Positions 17,562 to 25,982 of a DNA stretch of 64,000 nucleotides are shown one piece after another. The notes under the pieces were generated by a model, which was given only the letters and a program-made list of their open reading frames with translations, was not told the origin of the DNA and did not search any database. The translations under genes were made by a program, and so were the position numbers. The stretch comes from Competibacter sp963695105. Lineage in GTDB: Bacteria > Pseudomonadota > Gammaproteobacteria > Competibacterales > Competibacteraceae. The DNA lies in the NCBI GenBank assembly GCA_963695105.1, contig CAVOGC010000034.1, positions 1-64,000 on the forward strand, read 5' to 3'. Position 1 is the first letter of the stretch; the number at the start of each line of letters is the position of its first letter.

Positions 17562-17993
17562 TCATGGTTCCAGCGTGGACAACTCGGTCAGTTCATGTTG
17601 AAAGGCATCGAGGATGGGACAAGGTTCGGCGGGCTGGCCGTGGGCGCAGTGCTCGATCCGCTCGACCAGCACGCGGCGCATGGCCCGCAGATCGGCGATG
17701 CGGGTATCGAGATCGGCGACCTTGGCCTCGGCCAGGGCGCGCGCCCGATCCCGGTCGCGGATGGCGTCCAACGCGAGCAACTGGGCGATCTCTTCCAGCG
17801 TAAAGCCCAAACGTTGCGCCCGGCGGATAAACCGTAGCCGGTCGCGGTCGGCGACCGTATAGCGGCGAATGGCCCCGTACTGGCGTTCCGGCATCGCCAG
17901 CAAGCCGCGTCGTTGGTAGTAGCGCACGGTCTCGACATGGACATCGGCGGTTTTCGCCAGTTCGCCAACCGTTAGTGAAGCCGTTTTTTTCAT
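17562..17993 (-). CDS. MerR-family metal-responsive regulator (MerR-like, lacking one of the three Hg ligands)
   Basis: 143 residues. An N-terminal winged HTH (LTVGELAKTADVHVETVRYYQRRGLL) is followed by a dimerisation helix and a C-terminal C-x8-C loop (C in EHCAH and C in PCPIL), the spacing of MerR Cys117/Cys126. The position of MerR Cys82 is Asp in LLALDAIRD, so the trigonal Hg(II) site is incomplete. CueR uses C-x7-C. It is transcribed divergently from the copper ATPase and probably forms an operon with the response regulator (10-bp gap) and kinase. Ligand uncertain: copper by context, mercury-like by motif. Confidence 0.88.
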   Translation of the reverse strand: MKKTASLTVGELAKTADVHVETVRYYQRRGLLAMPERQYGAIRRYTVADRDRLRFIRRAQRLGFTLEEIAQLLALDAIRDRDRARALAEAKVADLDTRIADLRAMRRVLVERIEHCAHGQPAEPCPILDAFQHELTELSTLEP

Positions 17994-17995
17994 GC

Positions 17996-18037
17996 TTGAC
18001 TCCGTACTCAGGTACGGACGTAAACATAGGTCCTCAA
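17996..18037 (+). promoter_or_regulatory. mer-type operator with overlapping divergent promoters
   Basis: Toward the ATPase: -35 TTGACT (17996-18001), a 19-bp spacer, then -10 TAAACA (18021-18026), the overlong spacing MerR proteins correct by untwisting DNA. Within the spacer is the perfect dyad CCGTAC-TCAG-GTACGG (18002-18017), nearly the operator of classical mercury operons. Toward merR: TTGAGG (18037-18032), 17 bp, TACCTG (18014-18009). The merR start codon is at 17993, so the operator also holds its ribosome site. Confidence 0.82.
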
Positions 18038-18063
18038 ACCTTCATTGACCAGGAGGATGCCTG

Positions 18064-20394
18064 ATGAATAGTCACGAACATTCCTGCAATCACGAGCATC
18101 GCCCCGCGCACTCCCCTGATCACGCTTCGCCGCATCCGGCAAAACCGGCCAAGCCCGCTCCGCGAGGCACGATCCACACCTGCCCGATGCATCCGGAGAT
18201 CCGTCGGGAAGGGCCGGGCAGTTGCCCGAAATGCGGCATGGCCCTGGAGCCGGAAGGGATACCCGTGTCCGCAACCAGGACCGAGTATACCTGCCCCATG
18301 CACCCGGAGATCGTTCGGGACGAGCCGGGCAATTGCCCCAAGTGCGGCATGGCCCTGGAACCCCGGACGGTGACTCTCGAAGAAGAGGAAAACCCGGAAC
18401 TCAAGGACATGACCCGGCGCTTCTGGATCAGCGCCGTGTTGACGATTCCCTTGGTGATCATCGCCATGGGTGAATTCATACCGGGCGTCTCCTTCGCCTG
18501 GTTGGGCTCGCCCCGCGCCATGGGCTGGCTGGAACTGACGTTGGCCACGCCGGTGGTGCTGTGGGGCGGCTGGCCGTTTTTCGAACGGGGCTGGCAGTCC
18601 CTCATCAATCGCAGCCTCAACATGTTCACCCTGATTGGTTTGGGCGTAGGGGTGGCGTATGTCTACAGCATCATCGCCGTCTTGTTTCCGGACATTTTTC
18701 CCGCCTCGTTTCGCGACGCCCACGGCGAAGTTGCGGTGTATTTTGAAGCCGCCGCGGTGATCGTGACCCTGGTCCTGCTGGGTCAGGTGATGGAGCTGCG
18801 AGCGCGCCACCGAACCGGCGCCGCCATCAAGGCCTTGTTGGGCTTGGCGCCGAAAACCGCCCGCCGAATCAACGACGACGGCAGCGACGAAGATGTGCCG
18901 CTGGATCAAATTCATCTCGGTGACCGGCTGCGGGTCCGCCCCGGCGAAAAAGTGCCGGTGGATGGGGTCGTGCGGGAAGGTCACAGCAGCGTCGATGAGT
19001 CCATGGTCACCGGCGAGTCGATACCGATCGAGAAAAATCCCGGCGACAAGGTCATCGGCGCCACGGTGAACGGCACCGGCGGCCTGGTCATGGAAGCGCA
19101 ACGGGTCGGCGCCGACACCTTGCTGTCCCAAATCGTGCACATGGTGGCGCAAGCTCAGCGCAGCCGCGCGCCCATCCAGAAGCTGGCCGATCTGGTCGCC
19201 GGCTACTTCGTACCGGTTGTGGTTGCCATTGCCGTGCTCACCTTCATCGTCTGGGCGATTTTCGGGCCGCCCCCGGCCATGGCCTACGCCATCATCAACG
19301 CCGTGGCGGTGCTCATTATTGCCTGTCCTTGCGCGCTGGGTCTGGCGACCCCCATGTCGATCATGACCGCGACCGGCAAGGGCGCCACGGTCGGCGTGTT
19401 GTTCAAAAACGCCGAAGCCATCGAAATGATGCGCCAGATCGACACCCTGGTGGTGGACAAGACCGGCACCCTGACCGAGGGCAAACCCAAGCTGGTTGCG
19501 ACGATACCCACGCCGAATCTGGATGAAGCGACTCTGATCCGGCTGGCCGCGACGCTGGAACGGGGCAGCGAACATCCGCTGGCCGCCGCCATCGTCAGCG
19601 GGGCTCAGGAGCGGGGCATCACGCTCGGCCAAGCCAAACACTTCGAATCGGTGACCGGCAAGGGGGTGATGGGCCAGGTGGACGATCGTCGGGTGGCCTT
19701 GGGCAACCGTGCGTTGCTGACGGCGTTGCATATCGATCCGGGCACGCTGGAAGACGAAGCGGAACGGCTGCGGACCGATGGCCAGACCGTGATGTTCGTG
19801 ACGGTAGACGGTCAGGCCGCGGGCTTGATCGGGGTCGCCGACCCCATCAAGCCAACCACGCCCAGCGCCATCCAGGCGCTCCACGCGGAGGGACTGAACA
19901 TCGTCATGTTGACCGGCGATAGTGCAACTACCGCTCAGGCCGTGGCGAAGACACTTGGTTTGGATCAAGTCATCGCCGGGGTACTACCGGATCAGAAGGC
20001 AGAGAAGATTAAGGCGTTGCAGAAGGAGGGCCGGCGGGTCGCGATGGCCGGCGACGGCGTCAACGACGCCCCGGCCCTGGCGCAAGCTCAGGTCGGTATT
20101 GCGATGGGCACCGGCACCGACGTGGCCATGGAAAGCGCCGGCGTCACTCTGGTCAAGGGTGACTTGAACGGCATCGTTCGCGCTCGACAACTGAGCCGCG
20201 CGACCATGCGCAATATCCGCCAGAACTTGTTCTTCGCGTTCGTTTACAACGCCCTCGGCGTGCCGGTGGCGGCGGGCGTGCTGTATCCCTTCTTCGGCAT
20301 CCTGTTGTCGCCGATCATCGCGGCGGCCGCCATGAGTTTCAGTTCGGTGTCGGTGGTGTTCAACGCCCTGCGCCTGAATCGGGTGCAATTGTGA
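18064..20394 (+). CDS. copA/copF-like: Cu(I)-exporting P1B-type ATPase with two HMBD zinc-ribbon-like repeats
   Basis: 776 residues, AGGAGG 7 bp before the ATG. A His-rich N-terminus (first 25 residues) is followed by two copies of a heavy-metal-binding unit starting TCPMHPEI and ending CPKCGMALEP (about 38-63 and 75-100), in place of the usual GMxCxxC domains. The core has the metal site CPC (421-423), phosphorylation motif DKTGTLTEG (Asp465), SEHPLA, GDGVNDAPAL, and MSFSSVSVVFNALRLNR, a P1B-1 signature. It exports cytoplasmic Cu(I) to the periplasm, supplying the CopA oxidase side of the island. Confidence 0.93.
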   Translation: MNSHEHSCNHEHRPAHSPDHASPHPAKPAKPAPRGTIHTCPMHPEIRREGPGSCPKCGMALEPEGIPVSATRTEYTCPMHPEIVRDEPGNCPKCGMALEPRTVTLEEEENPELKDMTRRFWISAVLTIPLVIIAMGEFIPGVSFAWLGSPRAMGWLELTLATPVVLWGGWPFFERGWQSLINRSLNMFTLIGLGVGVAYVYSIIAVLFPDIFPASFRDAHGEVAVYFEAAAVIVTLVLLGQVMELRARHRTGAAIKALLGLAPKTARRINDDGSDEDVPLDQIHLGDRLRVRPGEKVPVDGVVREGHSSVDESMVTGESIPIEKNPGDKVIGATVNGTGGLVMEAQRVGADTLLSQIVHMVAQAQRSRAPIQKLADLVAGYFVPVVVAIAVLTFIVWAIFGPPPAMAYAIINAVAVLIIACPCALGLATPMSIMTATGKGATVGVLFKNAEAIEMMRQIDTLVVDKTGTLTEGKPKLVATIPTPNLDEATLIRLAATLERGSEHPLAAAIVSGAQERGITLGQAKHFESVTGKGVMGQVDDRRVALGNRALLTALHIDPGTLEDEAERLRTDGQTVMFVTVDGQAAGLIGVADPIKPTTPSAIQALHAEGLNIVMLTGDSATTAQAVAKTLGLDQVIAGVLPDQKAEKIKALQKEGRRVAMAGDGVNDAPALAQAQVGIAMGTGTDVAMESAGVTLVKGDLNGIVRARQLSRATMRNIRQNLFFAFVYNALGVPVAAGVLYPFFGILLSPIIAAAAMSFSSVSVVFNALRLNRVQL

Positions 20395-20557
20395 TCTTTG
20401 CAAAGACGCAATCCGGCGTTCGAGCGCTTGCCGAGGTCCGCGGAGATCGGCTGTTGTCGCCAAAACTTAACGGGCCCGCCATCCGGCTGTCACCGCGTTC
20501 GCCGACCATCGTTCGTTCGGAAACGATGCGTTCAGGTTCCCCACGGCGGTTGATGGC

Positions 20558-20785
20558 ATGGTCAAGAAAATCGGCACGAAACCGGTCAACGGCGCGCACG
20601 ATCTGGTGTTCAAGGCGGTGCACAACCGCGGCCTGATCTGGCGAGTGTACCTGACCGGCTCCTACACGCCGGACTGTTGCCCGAACTACCTCAAGCCGGA
20701 AAACTTCGAATCGTTACACGCCAACGTCGGCCGCGTGCGCACCCACAACGCCACCGTCAGTCATTTCCTCAAGGAACATCCCGGC
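20558..20785 (+). pseudogene. Remnant resembling betaine-lipid synthase BtaA (internal deletion)
   Basis: The frame reads a short N-terminal stretch with GAHDLVFKAVHNRGLIW, then jumps directly to YLKPENFESLHANVGRV and HNATVSHFLKEHP. I recognise these as the N-terminal and C-terminal ends of DUF3419/BtaA-type aminocarboxypropyl transferases. The SAM-binding middle (about 250 residues) is missing and homology stops near 20785. BtaA makes betaine lipids from diacylglycerol during phosphate limitation. Assignment is from memory of the family and is moderate. Confidence 0.5.
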
Positions 20786-20839
20786 GCCGGCGGCAACCGA
20801 GCCGGCGCCGGCGCCGTCCAAACCCGACGGCGCGCCGCT

Positions 20840-21203
20840 TCCTCGGCCCAGTACAGGACTTCCAGCCGGCCGGCGGCGGTGCGGTGCTCGTATTCCGGCA
20901 CGATCTCGATCCCGCCCACCAGCAAACCCAGGTAATCGCGCGCCACCTCGTCATGGTTGCCGGGAACGTAGATCACCCGCACGCCCTCCCTGGCCTTGGC
21001 CAGCAGGGATTTCAGCACGCGACCGTGCCCAGCCGGCCAGCGCCCGCCCTTGCGCAGGCTCCAGAAATCGATCAAATCGCCGACCAAATAAAGCCGCTCA
21101 CACTCCACGATTTCCAGAAAATCCATCAAAAACAGTGCGCTGTAGTCCTTGAATCCCAATAAACATCGGGGAGCCAAACGGCCCGGAATCGGTATGGCTG
21201 CAT
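20840..21203 (-). pseudogene. Remnant of a PlcP/LpxH-like metallophosphoesterase
   Basis: Reading from ATG 21203 gives MQPYRFRAVWLPDVY, where the metal motif SDxH of the family has become PDVY. A one-base loss near 21165 then shifts to the frame LGFKDYSALFLMDFLE, followed by the intact YLVGDLIDFW and YVPGNHDE motifs. Homology ends near AAGRLEVLYW, so the C-terminal HGD motif is gone. PlcP-type enzymes degrade phospholipids to diacylglycerol, the substrate of BtaA, and the BtaA remnant lies convergently next to it. The gene is damaged at both ends and cannot be active. Confidence 0.7.
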
Positions 21204-21480
21204 GAATCCGCCTCGCGTCGATCATGAATGACGGTAGTCAGCGGAATTTGCCTCGGCGATATGAAAATTTGGCAACACAACCCGGTGAATTCTTGTTAAC
21301 CGTTTGACGACGCCGAGCTTTCATGATCCCGCCATATCGCGGCGGCGATGGCGTTTCCGGCTCCGTTGATGCGCGAGTGTAACCTATGCTTGTAAGAATC
21401 TTATTCAAGACGACGGCCGCCCTGTATCCGGAAAGCCGGGCCCACACATCCCCGTCTAAACCCGAAGGTCGAGAACAACG
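21204..21480. other. Intergenic region upstream of the PTS genes
   Basis: 277 bp without a supported gene. It presumably contains the promoter of the PTS operon, but I cannot point to a convincing -35/-10 pair or a known operator. CTTGTAAGAATC and TTATTCAAG near 21389-21409 form a weak partial dyad only. Confidence 0.3.
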
Positions 21481-24051
21481 ATGATGAATACTTCAACCCA
21501 CCGCGACCCCGCTCCCGTCACAATCACCCTGACCGCCCCGCTCTCCGGTCCGCTCGTGCCGATCGAGCGGGTTCCCGACCCGGTCTTCGCTCAGAAGATG
21601 GTCGGCGACGGCATCTCCATCGATCCCCTCGACCAGTGCCTGCGCGCGCCCTGCGATGGCGAGATCGCCCAGTTGCATCCGGCCGGACACGCGGTCACCG
21701 TGACCACGCCGCAAGGCATCGAAGTGCTCATGCATATCGGTCTCGATACCGTCGGGCTCAAGGGTACCGGCTTCACCGCGCGGGTCCAACTGGGCGATGC
21801 GGTGAAAACCGGCGACGCCCTGATCGACTTCGACGCCGACTACATCGCCACCCACGCCAAAAGCCTGCTGACTCAGATCGTGATCGCCAACAGCGAGCGA
21901 GTGGCGGCCTTTGCGCCGCGTTCCGGCGAGGTAACCGCCGGCCGGGACGTGATTCTGGAACTGACCCTGGCCGGCGAGTCGGCCGAGGAAACCGCCGAAC
22001 CGGTTAAAGCGATCACCTCCGAAGCGATCGTCATTCCCAATCCCACCGGCCTGCACGCGCGCCCGGCGGCGGTGCTGGCCAATCTGGCCAAGAAATTCAA
22101 GGCCGATCTGCGCCTGCAAAAGGGCGACCGGCAAGCCAACGCCAAGAGCGTGGTGGCGATCATGGGCCTGGAAATCGGCCATGGCGACAAGATCACCCTG
22201 ATCGCCAAGGGCGACGACGCCGACGCCGCGATGACGACGCTGACCCCACTGCTGTGGGAAGGCTTGGGTGATGAAGGCTGTACGCCGGCCCCGGCCCCGG
22301 CCAGCTTCGAAGTATCGACCAATTCCGCCCCGCCGCCCCGACCGCGTTCGGAAGACCCGAACCTGCTAATCGGCGTGGCGGCTTCGCCGGGGCTGGCGGT
22401 CGGCGTGGTGTTCCAGGTTCGCCACCAGGACATTCAGGTGACCGAAACCGCAGAGGGAACCCCTCAGCAGGAACGGGGCCGTCTCGACCAGGCCATCGAT
22501 CAGGCGCGCATCCAGTTGGAAGCGTTGCAGGCGCGGTTGCACGGCGAACGGGCCGCCGACAAGGCCGCCATCTTCGCCGCCCATCAGGAACTGCTGGACG
22601 ATCCCGATCTTTTGGACATCGCCTATTCCGCGCTGGCCAAGGGCAAGAGCGCCGAGTTCGCCTGGCAGCGGGCCTTCACCACCCACGCCGACCGCCTGGC
22701 CAACCTGCGCAACGAATTGCTGGCGGCCCGCGCCAACGACCTGCGCGATGTCGGCCGGCGGGCGTTGACCCTGCTGACCGGCATGGAACCAGAACGCCCG
22801 GACCCGCCGGACAACGCGATTCTGGTGGCCGAGGAACTCACTCCGTCCGATGCCGCCAACGTCGATCGCGCCAAAGTACGGGGTTTCTGCACCACGCTGG
22901 GCGGCGCGACCTCGCATGTCGCCATCCTGGCCCGTTCGCTCGACATCCCGGCGGTGGCCGGCATCGAGCCGAGAGCGCTGGAACTGGACAACGGCACGCC
23001 GGTGATCCTCGATGGCGGCAAGGGCACGCTGCGACTGAATCCCAATCCGGAGGAAATCACCCGCATCCGCCAGACCCAGGAGCGGCAGGCCGTTCGCCGG
23101 CAGGCCGATCTGGCAACGGCGCACGAGCCGGCGATCACTCTGGACGGCCAGCGGGTGGAGGTGGTCGGTAATATCGGCGGGCTGGCCGATGCCGAGCAGG
23201 TGCCCAAACTGGGCGGCGAGGGCGTCGGGTTGCTGCGTTCGGAATTTCTGTTCATGGAACGCAGCACCGCCCCCAACGAGGATGAGCAGTTCGAATCCTA
23301 CAAAGCGATTGCCGAAGCGCTGGGCGACCGGCCGCTGATCATTCGCACCCTCGATGTCGGCGGTGACAAGCCGCTGTCCTACCTGCCGATTCCCAAGGAG
23401 GACAACCCATTCCTGGGCGAGCGTGGCCTGCGGGTCGGGCTGGATCGTCCGGAAATCCTGCGCACCCAGTTGCGGGCGATCCTGCGCGCCGCCGCTTTCG
23501 GCAAGGTGCGCATCATGTTCCCCATGGTCGGACTGCTGTCCGAACTGCGCGACGCCAAGGCCATGCTGGAGGAAGAGCGGCAGCGGCTGAACGCCGCCCC
23601 CATCGAAACCGGCATCATGGTGGAAATCCCGGCGGCGGCGGTCATGGCCGCGCAGTTCGCCCGCGAAGTCGATTTCTTCTCCGTCGGCACCAATGATTTG
23701 ACCCAGTACACCCTGGCGATGGATCGCGGCCATCCCAAGCTGGCGCCCAAGGTGGACGGCCTCAATCCCAGCGTGCTGCGCCTGATCGCCTGGACGGTGC
23801 AAGCCGCGCACGAGCACGGCAAGTGGGTCGGCGTCTGCGGCGGCATCGCCAGCGACCCGCAAGCCGTGCCGCTGCTGGTCGGCATGGGCGTGGACGAGCT
23901 GAGCGCCAGCCTGCCGACCATCCCCGGCATCAAGGCGCAAATCCGTGGCCTGAGCCTGAGCGAATGTCAGGAACTGGCGCGGCGGGCATTGACTTTGGAA
24001 ACCGCCGCCGAAGTGCGAGCGCTCTGCCCCGATCCGGCGGAAACCGCCTGA
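21481..24051 (+). CDS. PTS multiphosphoryl transfer protein IIA(Glc)-HPr-enzyme I
   Basis: 856 residues with three domains. IIA-Glc occupies about 15-165, active His85 in VLMHIGLD. HPr occupies about 178-260, active His192 in GLHARPAAV. Enzyme I occupies about 295-850, active His479 in GGATSHVAILAR, then GVGLLRSEFLF and SVGTNDLTQYTLAMDR of the PEP domain. It carries phosphate from PEP through all soluble steps to the IICBB permease encoded 56 bp downstream. The arrangement resembles the GlcNAc-type systems of pseudomonads. All catalytic histidines are present. Confidence 0.94.
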   Translation: MMNTSTHRDPAPVTITLTAPLSGPLVPIERVPDPVFAQKMVGDGISIDPLDQCLRAPCDGEIAQLHPAGHAVTVTTPQGIEVLMHIGLDTVGLKGTGFTARVQLGDAVKTGDALIDFDADYIATHAKSLLTQIVIANSERVAAFAPRSGEVTAGRDVILELTLAGESAEETAEPVKAITSEAIVIPNPTGLHARPAAVLANLAKKFKADLRLQKGDRQANAKSVVAIMGLEIGHGDKITLIAKGDDADAAMTTLTPLLWEGLGDEGCTPAPAPASFEVSTNSAPPPRPRSEDPNLLIGVAASPGLAVGVVFQVRHQDIQVTETAEGTPQQERGRLDQAIDQARIQLEALQARLHGERAADKAAIFAAHQELLDDPDLLDIAYSALAKGKSAEFAWQRAFTTHADRLANLRNELLAARANDLRDVGRRALTLLTGMEPERPDPPDNAILVAEELTPSDAANVDRAKVRGFCTTLGGATSHVAILARSLDIPAVAGIEPRALELDNGTPVILDGGKGTLRLNPNPEEITRIRQTQERQAVRRQADLATAHEPAITLDGQRVEVVGNIGGLADAEQVPKLGGEGVGLLRSEFLFMERSTAPNEDEQFESYKAIAEALGDRPLIIRTLDVGGDKPLSYLPIPKEDNPFLGERGLRVGLDRPEILRTQLRAILRAAAFGKVRIMFPMVGLLSELRDAKAMLEEERQRLNAAPIETGIMVEIPAAAVMAAQFAREVDFFSVGTNDLTQYTLAMDRGHPKLAPKVDGLNPSVLRLIAWTVQAAHEHGKWVGVCGGIASDPQAVPLLVGMGVDELSASLPTIPGIKAQIRGLSLSECQELARRALTLETAAEVRALCPDPAETA

Positions 24052-24107
24052 ACGACACCTGGCAACCCATCCATTCATGCACGCATAAGCTTTTGGAGAT
24101 CGTCGTC

Positions 24108-25886
24108 ATGTGGCAACACGCATTCGCTTTCCTGCAAAAGATCGGCAAGGCGCTGATGCTGCCGGTGTCGGTGCTACCGGTCGCCGGCATCCTGCTCGGC
24201 ATCGGCAGCGCCCAGTTCGGCTGGATGCCGGATCTGGCTTCCAACATCATGGCCCAGTCCGGCGGGGCCATCTTCGGCAGCCTGGCCATCCTGTTCGCCA
24301 TCGGCGTGGCGCTGGGCCTGACCAACAACGACGGCGTCTCGGCGCTGGCGGCGGTGGTCGGCTATGTGGTGCTGCTGGCGACACTGGGGGTGATGGCCAA
24401 GCTGCTGGGTTCGGAAACCAAGGACTTGATGGGCATTGTCTCCATCGATACCGGCGTATTCGGCGGCATCCTGATCGGCGGCATCGCGGCGGCGCTGTTC
24501 AACCGCTACTACCGGATCAACCTGCCGCCCTATCTGGGCTTCTTCGCCGGCAAGCGCTTCGTGCCGATTGCGACCGCCTTCGCCGCCATCGGGCTGGGGC
24601 TGGTACTTAGCTTCCTATGGCCGCCCATCGGCGCGGGCATCAAGGGTTTTTCCCACTGGGCGGCGGAAAGCAATCCGGCCCTGGCGTTCACCGTCTACGG
24701 CATCATCGAACGCCTGTTGATTCCCTTTGGCTTACACCACATCTGGAACGTGCCGTTCTTCTTCGAGGTCGGCAGTTATATGGACCCGACCACGGGTAAG
24801 GTCATCACCGGGGAAATCCAGCGCTACATCGCCGGCGACCCGACCGCCGGCAACATGGCCGGCGGCTATCTGTTCAAGATGTGGGGCCTGCCGGCGGCGG
24901 CGGTCGCCATCTGGCACTGCGCCCGGCCCGAGAATCGCGCCAAGATCGGCGGCATCATGATCTCGGCGGCGCTGACCGCCTGGCTGACCGGCATCACCGA
25001 ACCCATCGAATTTGCCTTCATGTTCGTCGCGCCGGTGCTGTACCTGATCCACGCCCTGCTGGCCGGGGTCGCCTATTTCCTTTGTATCGAACTCGGCATC
25101 AAGCACGGCATGACTTTCTCGCACGGGACAATCGATTACATCGTGCTGTACGCGAAGTCCACTCACGGTTGGTGGCTGCTGGTGCTCGGCCCGGTGTGGG
25201 CGCTGGTGTACTACACCATCTTCCGCACGGTCATCCAGAAATTCGACCTCAAGACGCCCGGCCGCGAGATCGAGGAAGCGGTCATGTCGAGCGATGCGGC
25301 CACTGACATCGCCCACGGCTTCGCCAAACAACTGGTGCTGGCCTTCGGTGGACGCGGCAACATCAAGAGCCTGGATGCCTGCATCACCCGGCTGCGGGTG
25401 GAACTGAACGACATGGGCAAGGCCAGCACCGACAAGCTCAAGGCGCTGGGCGCGGCCGGCGTGATCGTGGTCGGCAGCGGCATGCAGGCGATTTTCGGCA
25501 CCCGTTCCGAGAACCTGAAGACCGACATGGAGGAGTATCTGAAGACCGCCGGTCCGGAAGCGGACGAGGTGGAGGCGCCCTCGCCGGTGGCGGCGCCGGC
25601 GCCGGCCGGCATCGTATCCAAGCTGCGCGATCCCGAAGCAGCCACCAAGGTGCGGGACCTGATTGCCGCACTGGGTGGCCTCGGCAATATCGAGCGGGTG
25701 GACGCCTGTGCCGAAACCCGGCTGCGGCTGGTGGTTGGGAATGAGGGGTCAGTGGACGAGACGGCGCTGCGCTCCGCCGGCGCGGCTGGCGTGATGCGGC
25801 TGGCCAACCGCACCCTGCATCTGGTGGTCGGCCTCAACGCCGATCAGTACGCGGCGGAAATGCGAGGGCAGTTGGCCACGCCGTGA
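24108..25886 (+). CDS. nagE: PTS permease IIC-IIB-IIB, glucose/N-acetylglucosamine family
   Basis: 592 residues from ATG 24108 (GGAG upstream); a longer reading inside the preceding gene is not supported. The IIC membrane domain (about 1-385) begins QKIGKALMLPVSVLP and contains GITEPIEFAFMF. A first IIB domain (about 410-485) has the phospho-cysteine in SLDACITRLRV. A second IIB-like domain (about 515-590) has VDACAETRLRL, one residue longer at the active loop. Substrate is GlcNAc or glucose by family. The gene partners the upstream IIA-HPr-EI fusion; symbol by resemblance only. Confidence 0.87.
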   Translation: MWQHAFAFLQKIGKALMLPVSVLPVAGILLGIGSAQFGWMPDLASNIMAQSGGAIFGSLAILFAIGVALGLTNNDGVSALAAVVGYVVLLATLGVMAKLLGSETKDLMGIVSIDTGVFGGILIGGIAAALFNRYYRINLPPYLGFFAGKRFVPIATAFAAIGLGLVLSFLWPPIGAGIKGFSHWAAESNPALAFTVYGIIERLLIPFGLHHIWNVPFFFEVGSYMDPTTGKVITGEIQRYIAGDPTAGNMAGGYLFKMWGLPAAAVAIWHCARPENRAKIGGIMISAALTAWLTGITEPIEFAFMFVAPVLYLIHALLAGVAYFLCIELGIKHGMTFSHGTIDYIVLYAKSTHGWWLLVLGPVWALVYYTIFRTVIQKFDLKTPGREIEEAVMSSDAATDIAHGFAKQLVLAFGGRGNIKSLDACITRLRVELNDMGKASTDKLKALGAAGVIVVGSGMQAIFGTRSENLKTDMEEYLKTAGPEADEVEAPSPVAAPAPAGIVSKLRDPEAATKVRDLIAALGGLGNIERVDACAETRLRLVVGNEGSVDETALRSAGAAGVMRLANRTLHLVVGLNADQYAAEMRGQLATP

Positions 25887-25901
25887 ACGTTAAGCGCCAA
25901 T

Positions 25902-25926
25902 CCTCGCCTTTCGTCAGGAGGCGAGG
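25902..25926 (+). terminator. Possible terminator hairpin after the PTS operon
   Basis: CCTCGCC (25902-25908) can pair with GGCGAGG (25920-25926) across an 11-nt loop, 16 bp after the permease stop. No T tract follows, so intrinsic termination would be weak. Confidence 0.3.
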
Positions 25927-25982
25927 AGGCTGAATGATTACAACTCAATGATCGGCGGCAACTGCTTGGCGTGGGGTGAGAT

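Noticed and set aside
18034..19968. 644-residue open frame antisense to the copper ATPase
   Set aside because: The plus-strand frame carries every P-type ATPase motif; the antisense product is His/Gly/Arg-rich with no recognisable domain.
22366..24078. 570-residue open frame antisense to the PTS fusion
   Set aside because: Shadow of enzyme I; no start signal and no family resemblance.
23823..24107. N-terminal extension of the PTS permease inside the preceding gene
   Set aside because: The permease family starts at the QKIGKALMLP region, which ATG 24108 with GGAG precedes properly.
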